Made by a program: the position numbers and the translations under genes. DNA of 64,000 bases from NCBI RefSeq assembly GCF_030435705.1, contig NZ_CP129382.1, positions 682,001 through 746,000 on the forward strand. Reading direction: 5' to 3'. This DNA comes from Rhizobium sp. SSA_523. GTDB lineage: Bacteria; Pseudomonadota; Alphaproteobacteria; Rhizobiales; Rhizobiaceae. The stretch's first letter is position 1. Every line of letters starts with the position of its first letter. The notes beneath the pieces are model-generated. The model worked only from the letters and a program-made list of their open reading frames with translations. It did no database searches and was not told where the DNA came from. Positions 16,065 through 25,750 of the stretch are shown in pieces.

Positions 16065-17282
16065 ATGTCGATCGATACGCAGAGTCTGGGCTATGGTTCC
16101 GGCGAAAGAGCCGTCTATGCCGCCAATCCCTGGGCTTCACGCGGGCGGCTGGTGCCGGAGCAGACCTCCCTGACGCGCTCGGAATTTCAACGGGATCGCG
16201 ACCGAATCGTGCATACCACGGCCTTCCGGCGCCTGAAGCACAAGACGCAGGTCTTTATCGGCGTGGATGGTGACCATTACCGGACCCGCCTGACCCATAC
16301 GATCGAGGTTGCCCAGATCGCCCGAGCCCTGGCCCGCGCCCTGAAGATCGACGAGGATCTGGCGGAGGGCGTCGCCCTGGTCCATGATTTCGGCCATACG
16401 CCTTTCGGTCATACCGGCGAGGATGCGCTGCATGATTGCCTGGCGCCCTATGGTGGCTTCGATCACAATGCGCAGTCTTTGCGGATCGTCACCAAGCTGG
16501 AGCGACGCTATGCGGAATTCGACGGGATCAATCTGACCTGGGAGAGCCTGGAAGGGCTGGCGAAGCATAATGGGCCGCTGATGGACGGGCAGGGGAAGGG
16601 CCTGCATGGCCCGGTGCCGCAGCCCATTCTCGACTATTGCCAGATCAACGATCTGGAACTTGCCTCCTTCGCCAGCCTCGAGGCACAGGTTGCCGCCATT
16701 GCCGACGACATCGCCTATAATACGCATGACATCGATGATGGATTGCGATCCGGCTATCTGACCTTTGACATGCTGGAAGACGTGCCTTTCCTGGCGGCGA
16801 TGATGGGGCAGGTGCGGGCCAAATATCCGCGGCTGGAACCGTCGCGTTTTGCCAATGAGATCATGCGCCGCCAGATCACCCATATGGTGGAGGACGTTAT
16901 CGCCGTTGCGCAGGAGCGCCTGGCATGGCTGAAGCCGGGTTCGGCGCAGGATATACGGGCGGCCGACCGGGTTCTCGCGACCTTCTCCGAACCGATGATG
17001 GACACCGACCGGGCGATCAAGAAGCTCCTGTTTTCGCGCATCTATCGCCATCCCGACATCATGCGCATCCGGGCAGGCGCGGCGCAGATCGTGACCGACC
17101 TCTTCCAGGCCTATATGGCTGACCCGAGCCAGATGCAAAGCGATTACTGGGTCAGCCATATGGAAGGGCTCGGCGAAGCTGCCAGGGCCCGCCATGTGGG
17201 CGATTATCTCGCCGGCATGACCGATACCTATGCCGTCAAGGCGCATCGTCGGATGTTTGACCATACTCCCGATTTGGGCTAG
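16065..17282 (+). CDS. dgt: Deoxyguanosinetriphosphate triphosphohydrolase-like protein
   Basis: An HD-superfamily dNTP triphosphohydrolase, 405 aa. It hydrolyses dNTPs to nucleosides and triphosphate; in alphaproteobacteria substrate range is broader than in E. coli Dgt. HD motifs: [18 protein letters not shown] (metal His) and [17 protein letters not shown] (HD pair and second His). A further conserved block is [18 protein letters not shown] at 16065 has GGTAGGA next to it; the frame is open upstream but without family similarity. It precedes argS by 68 bp, so both may be one transcript. Confidence 0.93.
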   Translation: MSIDTQSLGYGSGERAVYAANPWASRGRLVPEQTSLTRSEFQRDRDRIVHTTAFRRLKHKTQVFIGVDGDHYRTRLTHTIEVAQIARALARALKIDEDLAEGVALVHDFGHTPFGHTGEDALHDCLAPYGGFDHNAQSLRIVTKLERRYAEFDGINLTWESLEGLAKHNGPLMDGQGKGLHGPVPQPILDYCQINDLELASFASLEAQVAAIADDIAYNTHDIDDGLRSGYLTFDMLEDVPFLAAMMGQVRAKYPRLEPSRFANEIMRRQITHMVEDVIAVAQERLAWLKPGSAQDIRAADRVLATFSEPMMDTDRAIKKLLFSRIYRHPDIMRIRAGAAQIVTDLFQAYMADPSQMQSDYWVSHMEGLGEAARARHVGDYLAGMTDTYAVKAHRRMFDHTPDLG

Positions 17283-17350
17283 GCACCCGCAAAACCTTGA
17301 AAGCTCCACGGAGGGCCGCAGCCGGCTGTCCGTTTGTTGGGATGCATCAC

Positions 17351-19108
17351 ATGAACCTTTTTGCCGATTTCGACATTCGCATCAAAGCCGCTCTGGACGC
17401 GATCGACATCGTGAAGGAGAAGCGCGAAAGCCTCGACTTCAGCCGCGTCACCATCGAGCCGCCGCGCGATCCCAGTCATGGCGATGTGGCGACCAATGCC
17501 GCCATGGTGCTGGCCAAGCCGCTTGGCACCAATCCGCGTGCCTTTGCCGAAATCCTGGCGGCGAAGCTTCAGGAAGATCCGGATGTCGTCGAAGTCACGG
17601 TGGCGGGTCCGGGATTCATCAACCTCAGACTGTCGCAGGCCTATTGGCAGAAGCTGCTGGCGGCAGTGATCCAGGCCGGCGCCGAGTATGGCCGCTCCAA
17701 TCTGGGTGAGGGTCGCAAGGTCAATGTCGAATTCGTCTCCGCCAATCCGACGGGACCGATGCATGTCGGCCATTGCCGCGGCGCCGTGGTCGGCGATGCT
17801 CTGGCGAACCTGCTCGGCTTTGCCGGCTATGCGGTGACCAAGGAATATTACATCAATGACGCCGGCTCCCAGATCGACGTTCTCGCCAGGTCCTGCTTCC
17901 TGCGCTACCGTGAAGCGCTCGGCGAGACGATCGGCGCGATCCCGGCCGGCCTCTATCCTGGGGATTATCTGATCCCGGTTGGCGAAGCCCTGGCAAAGGA
18001 ATTCGGCACGCGGCTGCACAATATGCCGGTGGAGAACTGGATGCCGCTCGTCAAGGAGCGGGCGATCGAGGCCATGATGGCGATGATCCGTGACGATCTC
18101 GCGGCGCTCAACGTACATCACGAAATCTTCTTTTCCGAACGCACGCTGCATGCCGATGGCGGCGCGGCTATCCGCCAGGCGATCAATGATCTCACCTTCA
18201 AGGGCCATGTCTATCGCGGCACGCTGCCGCCGCCGAAGGGACAATCGCCGGAGGATTGGGAGGATCGCGAGCAGACGCTGTTCCGCTCCACCGATGTCGG
18301 GGATGATATCGACCGGCCGCTGATCAAGTCCGATGGCAGCTACACCTATTTCGCCGCCGATGTCGCCTATTTCAAGGACAAGTATGATCGCGGCTATGAC
18401 GAGATGATCTATGTGCTCGGCGCCGATCACGGCGGCTATGTCAAGCGGCTGGAGGCGGTGGCGCGCGCCGTGTCCGGCGGTTCGGCCAAACTCACCGTCC
18501 TCTTGTGCCAGCTCGTGAAGCTTTACCGCAATGGCGAGCCGGTGAAGATGTCCAAACGGTCCGGAGACTTCGTCACCTTGCGTGAAGTGGTGGAAGAGGT
18601 CGGCTCCGATTCGGTGCGCTTCATGATGCTCTACCGCAAGAATTCCGAGCCGCTGGATTTCGACTTCGCCAAGGTGACCGAGCAGTCCAAGGACAATCCG
18701 GTCTTTTATGTGCAATATGCCCATGCCCGCTGCATGTCCGTCTTCCGCCAGGCGCAGGAGGCTTTCCCGGATCTCGACATCGAATCACTTGATCTTTCCC
18801 AGTCGGTTTCGAGCGTCACGGACCCCGCCGAAATGCAGCTCGTGGCCAAGCTGGCCGAATATCCGCGCCAAATCGAGGCCGCGGCGCAGTCTCAGGAGCC
18901 ACATAGGCTGGCTTTTTATCTCTACGACCTGGCTAGCACCTTCCATGCGCACTGGAATAAGGGCAAAGATAATTCCGACTTACGGTTTGTTAAGGATAAC
19001 GACCGAGAATCCACCATTGCCAGACTTGGGCTGGTGCGCGCTGTGGCGTCCGTTCTGAAATCTGGTCTGGCCATTACCGGCACGACCGCTCCAGACGAGA
19101 TGCGTTGA
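17351..19108 (+). CDS. argS: Arginyl-tRNA synthetase
   Basis: Charges tRNA-Arg with arginine, 585 aa and full length. The class Ia signature is [21 protein letters not shown], and the usual second motif appears as [13 protein letters not shown]. The N-terminal Add-1 domain starts [11 protein letters not shown], and the C-terminal anticodon domain contains [25 protein letters not shown] at 17351 chosen from family length. It lies between dgt and the SPOR-domain gene, an order I also remember from rhizobia. Confidence 0.97.
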   Translation: MNLFADFDIRIKAALDAIDIVKEKRESLDFSRVTIEPPRDPSHGDVATNAAMVLAKPLGTNPRAFAEILAAKLQEDPDVVEVTVAGPGFINLRLSQAYWQKLLAAVIQAGAEYGRSNLGEGRKVNVEFVSANPTGPMHVGHCRGAVVGDALANLLGFAGYAVTKEYYINDAGSQIDVLARSCFLRYREALGETIGAIPAGLYPGDYLIPVGEALAKEFGTRLHNMPVENWMPLVKERAIEAMMAMIRDDLAALNVHHEIFFSERTLHADGGAAIRQAINDLTFKGHVYRGTLPPPKGQSPEDWEDREQTLFRSTDVGDDIDRPLIKSDGSYTYFAADVAYFKDKYDRGYDEMIYVLGADHGGYVKRLEAVARAVSGGSAKLTVLLCQLVKLYRNGEPVKMSKRSGDFVTLREVVEEVGSDSVRFMMLYRKNSEPLDFDFAKVTEQSKDNPVFYVQYAHARCMSVFRQAQEAFPDLDIESLDLSQSVSSVTDPAEMQLVAKLAEYPRQIEAAAQSQEPHRLAFYLYDLASTFHAHWNKGKDNSDLRFVKDNDRESTIARLGLVRAVASVLKSGLAITGTTAPDEMR

Positions 19109-19176
19109 TCTGCGCCACCATTTCCCCACAAAGCGCTGGCAATATATGCGTTGGCGTAAGGTGAGTGGACGAGGGA

Positions 19177-22100
19177 ATGGCAGATAGCAGCCTTGCACGT
19201 GGTCTAAGCGGCGGAGCGGATCTCTTTGCGGATGATGATCCGCTGGCAGAGCTCGCGCGGATTGCCGGTTACGACGAAAAGGTTCAAGCGGCGCCTTCGG
19301 CGTCCGCGCCTGCGCGGCGCGAGCCGAGTTTCAATCTGGAAGACGAACTCCTCCGGGAATTCGAGCGCTATGATTCGCCCCGGCAGGATCTGCCCCGTGA
19401 GGGCTCGGTGGCAGCACCGGTAGCGCCGGATGCCAGGCAGGCCGTCGTGCCGCCTCTGGCAGTGGCGGCCGCGGCCCATCCGGCGGTGCGCCCTTCGGCT
19501 GCGGCCATGGAGCCGTCTGCGCCGGATGTGGATCCTTTTCTGGAGCCCGGTCCCGAGCTTCCGGCGCTCGATAGCCTGATCGAGGCGCGGCCTTCGGTCA
19601 CGTCATCGGCAGCATCGGTGCGCCCTGCAGTCGAACCGGCACTCTCCCATGCACAGCCTGTCCATGAGGCGCCGCTGTCCCGCGCTCCGCAAGCCGATCT
19701 GTCTCCGCTTCGCATCGAGCCTTCCTATGCGCCCGCCAATCCCGCTCCATCGAGCGGTGAGCCGGTGATCGGTGATATCGAGGCGGATCTCGTGGCAGAG
19801 CTCGAAACCTCGCTGTCGGCTCCGGCTGCGTCCGCATTTCCGCGCCGGCCTGCCGGACGCGCTGCGGCCTATGAGCCCGGTTTCCGCATGCCGCTCGTCA
19901 ATTTCAGCGTAGCCTCGCGTCAGGACTCGCGTCAGGAACCCTCTTTCGGTGCCGGCGATGTGCAGGCGGAGGCGGATCATGATGCCGCTCCGTCTTTTGT
20001 CGCTCCCATCGTCGGGGCTCCGTCGGCCGCCCCCGTTCCATCTTCGCCCGTGACGCCTTCCGTCGCGGATCTCTCGGACGTAGCGCCGTCGCCCGTTTCG
20101 CCGATCGCCGCCTTTCCGCTGCAGGCGGATAGAGCCGCCGCGCTTGCTCCCGCAGATGGCCGGTCCTCTCTCCAGAGGCCGGTCAATGAAGCTCTGTCCC
20201 TTCAGGATGAACTGGCTCGCTCCTTCTGGGGCAGGTCGACGCCGGAGGCTGCGCAGGACGATGCTGCAGGCGATCGCAGAAGCGCGCCCGTCATCACGGC
20301 GTCGCAGCCGGCCGCACCTGTGGCGCAGGACACGATTCGTCCCGTCGCGCCGCCGGTCTCGGCTGCTGCGCAGGCCGCGCCGGTATCGGCTCCATCGATG
20401 CGCGCCGAGCCCAGCCTTGCGGCTTCACCCGCCATCGATCCGATCGATGACGAGTTCGAACTGATGCTGGACGATCTTGATCTCGACGAGATCATGATGG
20501 ATGAGCCGCCTGTTGCGAAAGCGCCTGTTCCTGAAGCGCCGGTTGCCCAAGTACTTGGTCCCCAGGCACCGGTTGCCCGGGCCCCTGTTCCCCAGGCGCC
20601 TGTCATGTCCGCGACGCCCGCCGTCACGCCGCCGGCCCTTCAGGCGCTGCCTGTCTCCGAGCCGGCACAGCGGCCACAGCCTGTCGCCGCTGATCGTGCG
20701 CCCGCAGAGGCCTCGACGCTAGCGCCGGAGGTCCCGTCCTTCCTCGCGCAATCCCGTTATGCGCCTCAGGTGATGCAGGCGCCGGTCGCGCAGCCGGTTT
20801 CGACGGCCATGGCGGCCTCTGTCCTGCCGCAGGACGTGCCGCGGATGGTGGAAAGCGATGCGCCCGTATTTGCCGCGCAAGCCGGTGCCGACGCGCATGA
20901 TGACGACGCCTTCGATCCGGCCCAGCTCACGGAAGCCGAGGACATGCCGGAGGCCGTGGCCGAACTCGATGTGCCGGAACTGCCGGTGCATGAGCCTGAG
21001 CAGCCGGTGGCAGAACCCTCCGACTACGATCTCGACCTTGATGCGGAGCTCGCCTCCTATCTCGAAAGCACGGATCTGACCGGTCATGCCCCTGCGGCAC
21101 CGGCCAATGCCAAGGCCTCGGAGAAGATCTTCAGCCGCGCGACAGCCGTTGCGGCAAGCGTGGCGGCTGCGGCATCCTTCGGCGAAAAGCCGGCCGCCGC
21201 GGCGCCGGTTCAAAAGCCGCATGACGAGCTCGACGATTTTGAGCGCGCTCTGGAAGAGGATTTCCGCCGCAGCCTCGCAACGCCCCTGCGTCCGACGCCG
21301 GTGGATGAGGCCCTGCAGGACAGCCAGTCCGTCTATCCGGCCGCCCGGCGTTCGCTGGCCTCCTTTGCCATGCCGCTTGCCGCTGCCGGTTTCGCCGGGA
21401 TCGTCGGCATTTCCCTCTATGCCTGGTATGCGTCCGGCACGTCGCCGCTTTCGGGCGACGGCAGCCCCGTCGTGATCGCCGCCGATACCGATCCGGTGAA
21501 GATGGTTCCGGACAATCCTGGTGGCAAGACGGTTCCGAACCAGGACAAGGCGGTCTACGACCGCGTTGCGAGCGGCACGCTTGGCGATCCGAAACAGGCT
21601 TCGCTGATTTCTTCGGAAGAACAGCCGGTGGATGTCGTTCAAAAGACGCTGACACCGGAGGGCCTGCCTCTCGAAGGCGAGGACGAAGCGCAGGAACTGG
21701 CAAGTCTTGCCGGCGACACGCAGGATCCGCGCCTGCTGCCCGATCAGGCAGGCGAGGCCGATGCGCGTTCGGCTGACCGTGACCAGCTTGCCGTCATGCC
21801 GCGCCGGGTCAAGACGATGATCGTCCGGCCGGATGGCACGCTTGTCGAGCAGGTCAGCGAGGAGCCGGCAACCGGTCCGATCCAGGCGTCCGCAACGCCG
21901 GTTACGACCGAGAAACTGCCGGCAGCGCCGCAGCTGGCCGAGCCCACGCAACTGACCGGAGCGGTGAATGCGCAGGGCCCGAGCGATGCTCCGACCAATC
22001 TTGCCGATGTGGATATTGCCCGCACGACCGCGATGACGGGCGAGGCTGTTGCAGCACCCGCCGGCGAAGCAGCGGCTGCCCAGGCGGCGGACCAGTCCGG

Positions 22101-22554
22101 CGTTCCTGCACCAAACATGCCGGTCCCGACGGCGCGCCCGGCGGAACAGCCGGTGCAGGTCGTCGCCTCCGTCTCCGATCGCGGAACGATCCGGCAGACC
22201 GTTTCCGCGCCGGCCGCAGCTTCGGCTGCACCCGCCGCTGCGGCAAGCCCGGCCGTGGCGAGCGCCGCCGGTGCACCAGCCCAGAATGCCAGTGCACCGG
22301 CTCAGAGCGGCGGCTATTTCATGCAGATCGCCTCGCTTCCCTCCGAAGCCGATGCGCAGAAGTCCTACCGCAATCTCTCGGCGAAATTCGCCGGTGTGAT
22401 CGGTGGACGCGGCGTCGATATCGCCGCGGCGCAGATCTCCAACAAGGGCACATTCTACCGTGTCCGTATCCCGGCCGGTGGAACCCGTGACGAAGCGGCA
22501 GCGCTTTGCGAGCGGTATCGCGCAGCCGGCGGCACTTGCCTCATCGCCCGCTAA
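19177..22554 (+). CDS. Very long SPOR-domain inner-membrane protein
   Basis: An 1125-residue membrane protein. ATG at 19177 chosen (ribosome site GAGGGA; a GTG 12 bases upstream also fits). Order: a conserved N-terminal block (ADLFADDDPLAELARIAGYDE), about 600 residues of low-complexity Pro/Ala/acidic cytoplasmic sequence including AP-rich repeats (APVPEAPVAQ type) near residues 445-475, a single transmembrane helix at about 728-750 (SFAMPLAAAGFAGIVGISLYA), a periplasmic linker, and a SPOR domain from about 1046 to the end (GGYFMQIASLPSEADAQKSY ... TFYRVRIPAGGTRDEAAALC). SPOR domains bind denuded septal peptidoglycan, so a division-site role is inferred. Family members in rhizobia are long, but this is near the upper end. 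Confidence 0.88.
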   Translation: MADSSLARGLSGGADLFADDDPLAELARIAGYDEKVQAAPSASAPARREPSFNLEDELLREFERYDSPRQDLPREGSVAAPVAPDARQAVVPPLAVAAAAHPAVRPSAAAMEPSAPDVDPFLEPGPELPALDSLIEARPSVTSSAASVRPAVEPALSHAQPVHEAPLSRAPQADLSPLRIEPSYAPANPAPSSGEPVIGDIEADLVAELETSLSAPAASAFPRRPAGRAAAYEPGFRMPLVNFSVASRQDSRQEPSFGAGDVQAEADHDAAPSFVAPIVGAPSAAPVPSSPVTPSVADLSDVAPSPVSPIAAFPLQADRAAALAPADGRSSLQRPVNEALSLQDELARSFWGRSTPEAAQDDAAGDRRSAPVITASQPAAPVAQDTIRPVAPPVSAAAQAAPVSAPSMRAEPSLAASPAIDPIDDEFELMLDDLDLDEIMMDEPPVAKAPVPEAPVAQVLGPQAPVARAPVPQAPVMSATPAVTPPALQALPVSEPAQRPQPVAADRAPAEASTLAPEVPSFLAQSRYAPQVMQAPVAQPVSTAMAASVLPQDVPRMVESDAPVFAAQAGADAHDDDAFDPAQLTEAEDMPEAVAELDVPELPVHEPEQPVAEPSDYDLDLDAELASYLESTDLTGHAPAAPANAKASEKIFSRATAVAASVAAAASFGEKPAAAAPVQKPHDELDDFERALEEDFRRSLATPLRPTPVDEALQDSQSVYPAARRSLASFAMPLAAAGFAGIVGISLYAWYASGTSPLSGDGSPVVIAADTDPVKMVPDNPGGKTVPNQDKAVYDRVASGTLGDPKQASLISSEEQPVDVVQKTLTPEGLPLEGEDEAQELASLAGDTQDPRLLPDQAGEADARSADRDQLAVMPRRVKTMIVRPDGTLVEQVSEEPATGPIQASATPVTTEKLPAAPQLAEPTQLTGAVNAQGPSDAPTNLADVDIARTTAMTGEAVAAPAGEAAAAQAADQSGVPAPNMPVPTARPAEQPVQVVASVSDRGTIRQTVSAPAAASAAPAAAASPAVASAAGAPAQNASAPAQSGGYFMQIASLPSEADAQKSYRNLSAKFAGVIGGRGVDIAAAQISNKGTFYRVRIPAGGTRDEAAALCERYRAAGGTCLIAR

Positions 22555-22603
22555 GCGGTGACGAGGCTTGCCTTGGGCCATTGATCGGCCCTGACAAGCG
22601 ATT

Positions 22604-22635
22604 GCCGGGGCGGGCGCCGTTGCGCGCCCGCCGGC
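22604..22635 (+). terminator. GC-rich hairpin after the SPOR gene
   Basis: A long, imperfect GC-rich stem (GCCGG ... GGGCGC / GCGCCC ... CCGGC) about 50 bp after the SPOR gene stop codon. There is no T run, so it is only a possible terminator or mRNA-stabilising structure. Confidence 0.35.
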
Positions 22636-22939
22636 TTCGCCGCCCAATCTCGTGCTCATGTCTCGTGCTCATGTCTCAAGCCCTCTGTCTTCAGCCTCGT
22701 GTGACGGGTTCTTTCGCTCCGTTCCCTTAGCCTGTCTTTGCGGCGCCGGAGGTTCGGGACACGCCGTCCTTGCGGGTTGAAATGCCAGCCGCGCAGGATC
22801 GCCGGGGCGCGCGGGATGAATTCCGGGTGGCGTTGACCCAAGGACTGAAAAGCGTTTGTGATACTCCATGCTCCCCGGCAGGCGCGGGTGAAACCCGCCT
22901 GCATCCTGAAGACAATCGACCGATTCGAAAGTGAGTTCC
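22636..22939. other. Intergenic region between the SPOR gene and nagZ
   Basis: About 300 bp with no supported gene. Short frames here are shadows. It contains a 13-bp direct repeat (CTCGTGCTCATGT) in tandem at 22649-22674. The nagZ promoter should lie here, but I cannot place it. Confidence 0.4.
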
Positions 22940-23962
22940 ATGAGCCAATCCAAGGCAATGATCCTCGGCTGCGCCGGTCTCGTCCCGACGGCGGATGAGA
23001 TCGCGTTGTATCGTCATGAGCGCCCCTGGGGCTTCATCCTGTTTGCCCGCAACTTGTCCGAGCCGAACCAGATCCGCGATCTCGTCGCCGGTCTTCGTGA
23101 TTCGATCGGCCAGCCGGATGCGCCGGTGCTGATCGATCAGGAGGGTGGCCGCGTGCAGCGTATCAAGCCGCCGCTTGTGGAAGCCTATCCGCCGGCCGCC
23201 GCGCTGGGCAGGCTCTATGAGCGCGACCGGGATGCCGGGCTGCGGGCCGCCTGGTTGATGTCGCGGCTGCACGCCTTCGATCTGATGCCGCTCGGGATTA
23301 CCGTGGATTGTCTGCCGGTGCTGGACGTGCTGGCGGAAGGGGCTACCCAGGCCATCGGCAACCGCTCCTATGGCGGGGATCCGCAGATGGTCGCGGCACT
23401 GGGCCGGGCGGCCGCCGAAGGACTGAAGGCCGGCGGCATGCTGCCGGTCATGAAACATATTCCGGGCCACGGCCGGGCTCTTGTCGATTCGCATCATGAC
23501 CTGCCGGTGGTGACGGCGGATCTGGCGGAGCTGGAGCGCACCGATTTCCTGCCCTTCCGGGCGCTGAAGGATGAGGTCATGGGCATGAGCGCCCATCTCG
23601 TCTTCACGGCCATCGATGCCGATCGGCCGGCCACCACTTCGCCGAAGGTGATCGCGGAGATCATACGCGGGCGGATCGGCTTTGACGGCCTGCTTTTGTC
23701 AGACGACAGCTCGATGAATGCCCTGAAGGGCACGCTTGCCGAGCGCGCGGCCGATATTGTCGCGGGAGGCTGCGATATTGTCTTGCATTGCAACGGCGTG
23801 ATGGACGAAATGAAGCAGGTCGTTGCAAAGGTGCCGGCACTGGCTGGCGACGGCCTCAGACGGGCATTGGCGGCTCAATCGGCATTCCGCCCTCAGGATG
23901 ATACGGTCGAGGCACAGGCCCGCGCGGAATTCTGGTCGCTGCTCAACCTGGTGCAGGTTTGA
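22940..23962 (+). CDS. nagZ: Beta-N-acetylglucosaminidase NagZ (GH3)
   Basis: A cytoplasmic glycoside hydrolase family 3 enzyme of 340 aa that removes GlcNAc from anhydromuropeptides in peptidoglycan recycling. Family blocks are intact: IDQEGGRVQRI, KHIPGHGRALVDSHHDLP (mobile loop with the acid/base His-Asp), and GLLLSDDSSMNAL with the catalytic Asp nucleophile. A GTG at 22931 and the ATG at 22940 are both possible starts; neither has a strong ribosome site. It heads the nagZ-scpA-scpB cluster common in alphaproteobacteria. Confidence 0.93.
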   Translation: MSQSKAMILGCAGLVPTADEIALYRHERPWGFILFARNLSEPNQIRDLVAGLRDSIGQPDAPVLIDQEGGRVQRIKPPLVEAYPPAAALGRLYERDRDAGLRAAWLMSRLHAFDLMPLGITVDCLPVLDVLAEGATQAIGNRSYGGDPQMVAALGRAAAEGLKAGGMLPVMKHIPGHGRALVDSHHDLPVVTADLAELERTDFLPFRALKDEVMGMSAHLVFTAIDADRPATTSPKVIAEIIRGRIGFDGLLLSDDSSMNALKGTLAERAADIVAGGCDIVLHCNGVMDEMKQVVAKVPALAGDGLRRALAAQSAFRPQDDTVEAQARAEFWSLLNLVQV

Positions 23963-24075
23963 CCGTTGAGCCAGGGTGACACGTGACGGCTGCGACAGGC
24001 GAGACTTGATTTGACACGCGTGACGGGTCCCTTGGGCGGCAAGGCCGATCCGCGCTGAACGGAGAGGGCAAGGCA

Positions 24076-24909
24076 ATGGCCGTTGACACATCGCCGCCTG
24101 CCGGTGCGGCAGACGGGTCGTGGCAGGAGCCGGATCCGCGCGGCGTTGCAGGGGAAACCGCGCTGGTGATCGATGTCGGCGGCTTCGAAGGGCCGCTCGA
24201 CCTCCTGCTGCATCTGGCCCGCAACCAGAAGGTCGATCTGGCGCGCATTTCCGTTCTGGCTCTGGCAGAGCAATATCTGCAATTCGTGGAGACGGCACGC
24301 CGCATCCGCATCGAGCTCGCCGCCGATTATCTGGTCATGGCCGCCTGGCTTGCCTACCTCAAGTCGAAACTGCTCATTCCGCAGCAGGCGCGGCCGGAAG
24401 ACGGCCCCTCCGGCGAAGAGATGGCGGCCACACTTGCATTTCGCCTGAAGCGGCTGGAGGCGATGCGCGATGCGGCGGAACGGCTCTTCAACCGCAACCG
24501 GCTGGGGCGCGACATTTTCGGGCGGGGCGCGCCGGAGCACATTCCGGAAAAGAGCGGCGTCTCCTTCGATGCCAGCCTGTACGATCTCTTGAAGGCCTAC
24601 GCCAATCTGCGGCAGCGCCAGGCCGTTACGCAGGTTACGATCGAGCGGCGCAAGGTCTGGTCCCTGGTCGAGGCGCGGGCGCTTCTGACGGCCATGCTGG
24701 GCGATATCGGCGACTGGGCCGAGCTGCAATCCTATCTGCTTGCTTATCTCCCGCCGGCGGACCGGATCACCGCGACGGCGAGCGCCTTTGCGGCCTCGCT
24801 TGAACTGGTGCGCGAGGGAAAGCTGGAAATCCGCCAGGAGGGTGCCTTCCAGCCGATTTTCCTGCGCGGCGGGCCGCGATTTTACGCCGAAGACGAGGGC
24901 GAGGCATGA
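24076..24909 (+). CDS. scpA: Segregation and condensation protein A
   Basis: The kleisin of the bacterial condensin complex, bridging the SMC heads and aiding chromosome segregation; 277 aa. The conserved start of the kleisin is FEGPLDLLLHLARNQKVDLARISV, followed by YLVMAAWLAYLKSKLLIP, and the winged-helix end is GAFQPIFLRGG. It overlaps scpB by 4 bases (ATGA), so the two are translationally coupled and probably made in similar amounts. Confidence 0.95.
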   Translation: MAVDTSPPAGAADGSWQEPDPRGVAGETALVIDVGGFEGPLDLLLHLARNQKVDLARISVLALAEQYLQFVETARRIRIELAADYLVMAAWLAYLKSKLLIPQQARPEDGPSGEEMAATLAFRLKRLEAMRDAAERLFNRNRLGRDIFGRGAPEHIPEKSGVSFDASLYDLLKAYANLRQRQAVTQVTIERRKVWSLVEARALLTAMLGDIGDWAELQSYLLAYLPPADRITATASAFAASLELVREGKLEIRQEGAFQPIFLRGGPRFYAEDEGEA

Positions 24910-25628
24910 GCCCCATCGACAATGAGGACTTGATCCGGCAGCCCGCCGCCGATGATGCCGATCCCGCCTCTTCGGCGCTGGAGCTGGAGGCGGAGCGCAC
25001 GGCCGAAGCGTTGATCTTTGCCTCCGCCGAGCCGGTTTCGGAGGGTTTTCTGGTGGATCGGCTGCCGAAGGGCGTGGATGTGCGCCAGGTGCTGAGCCGG
25101 CTGGTGCGGCTGTATGCGGGGCGAGGCGTCAATCTCATCCGTATCGAGGACAAATGGGCCTTTCGGACGGCTGCCGACCTCGCTTTCGTTTTCCGCCGCG
25201 ATGAGGGCGAACCGAAGAAACTGTCGCGGGCGGCGCTCGAAGTGCTGGCAATCATCGCCTATCACCAGCCGGTGACGCGGGCGGAAATCGAAGACATTCG
25301 CGGCGTGCAGACGTCGCGCGGCACGCTGGACGTGCTGATGGAAGCGGGATGGGTACGCTTTCGCGGCCGTCGTCGCACGCCCGGCCGGCCCGTGACGCTC
25401 GGCACGACGCCGAGTTTCCTCGATCATTTCGGTCTAGGCGAAATCCGGGATCTTCCCGGTCTTGAGGAATTGCGCGGCGCCGGTCTTTTGTCCGGCCGTA
25501 TCCCGCCGGACTTCCGCATTCCCATTCCCACCGGCGCCGACGATCTTGGCGAGGAGGAGGATCCGATCACGCATCTGGACCTGGAGGAACTCGGCCTCTT
25601 GACTCCGGGCGGCGGCGGAGAGGAATAG
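24906..25628 (+). CDS. scpB: Segregation and condensation protein B
   Basis: A partner of ScpA in the SMC condensin complex, 240 aa, built of two winged-helix domains. Recognisable blocks are AEALIFASAEPVSEGFL, LSRAALEVLAIIAYHQPVTRAEIEDIRGVQ and WVRFRGRRRTPGRPVTLGTT. The acidic C-terminal tail (ADDLGEEEDP) is usual in rhizobia. It overlaps scpA by 4 bases. In related genomes tatA is, from memory, the next gene; here an ABC ATPase intervenes after a 122-bp gap. Confidence 0.94.
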   Translation: MSPIDNEDLIRQPAADDADPASSALELEAERTAEALIFASAEPVSEGFLVDRLPKGVDVRQVLSRLVRLYAGRGVNLIRIEDKWAFRTAADLAFVFRRDEGEPKKLSRAALEVLAIIAYHQPVTRAEIEDIRGVQTSRGTLDVLMEAGWVRFRGRRRTPGRPVTLGTTPSFLDHFGLGEIRDLPGLEELRGAGLLSGRIPPDFRIPIPTGADDLGEEEDPITHLDLEELGLLTPGGGGEE

Positions 25629-25750
25629 TAGCCGATGATCCGGCGCCTGTGGGGCGATCTCGGCATCGCGCTGGCGCGGCGGAGACGGGAAGAGATAGAC
25701 GTTATCACGCGATGAGCGATGAGTGATCGGGGCAAAGAAGAGCCGTATGC

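Noticed and set aside
20719..22659. 646-aa frame opposite the SPOR gene
   Set aside because: Antisense to a gene with a clear SPOR domain; composition is Arg/Gly-rich and unlike a real protein.
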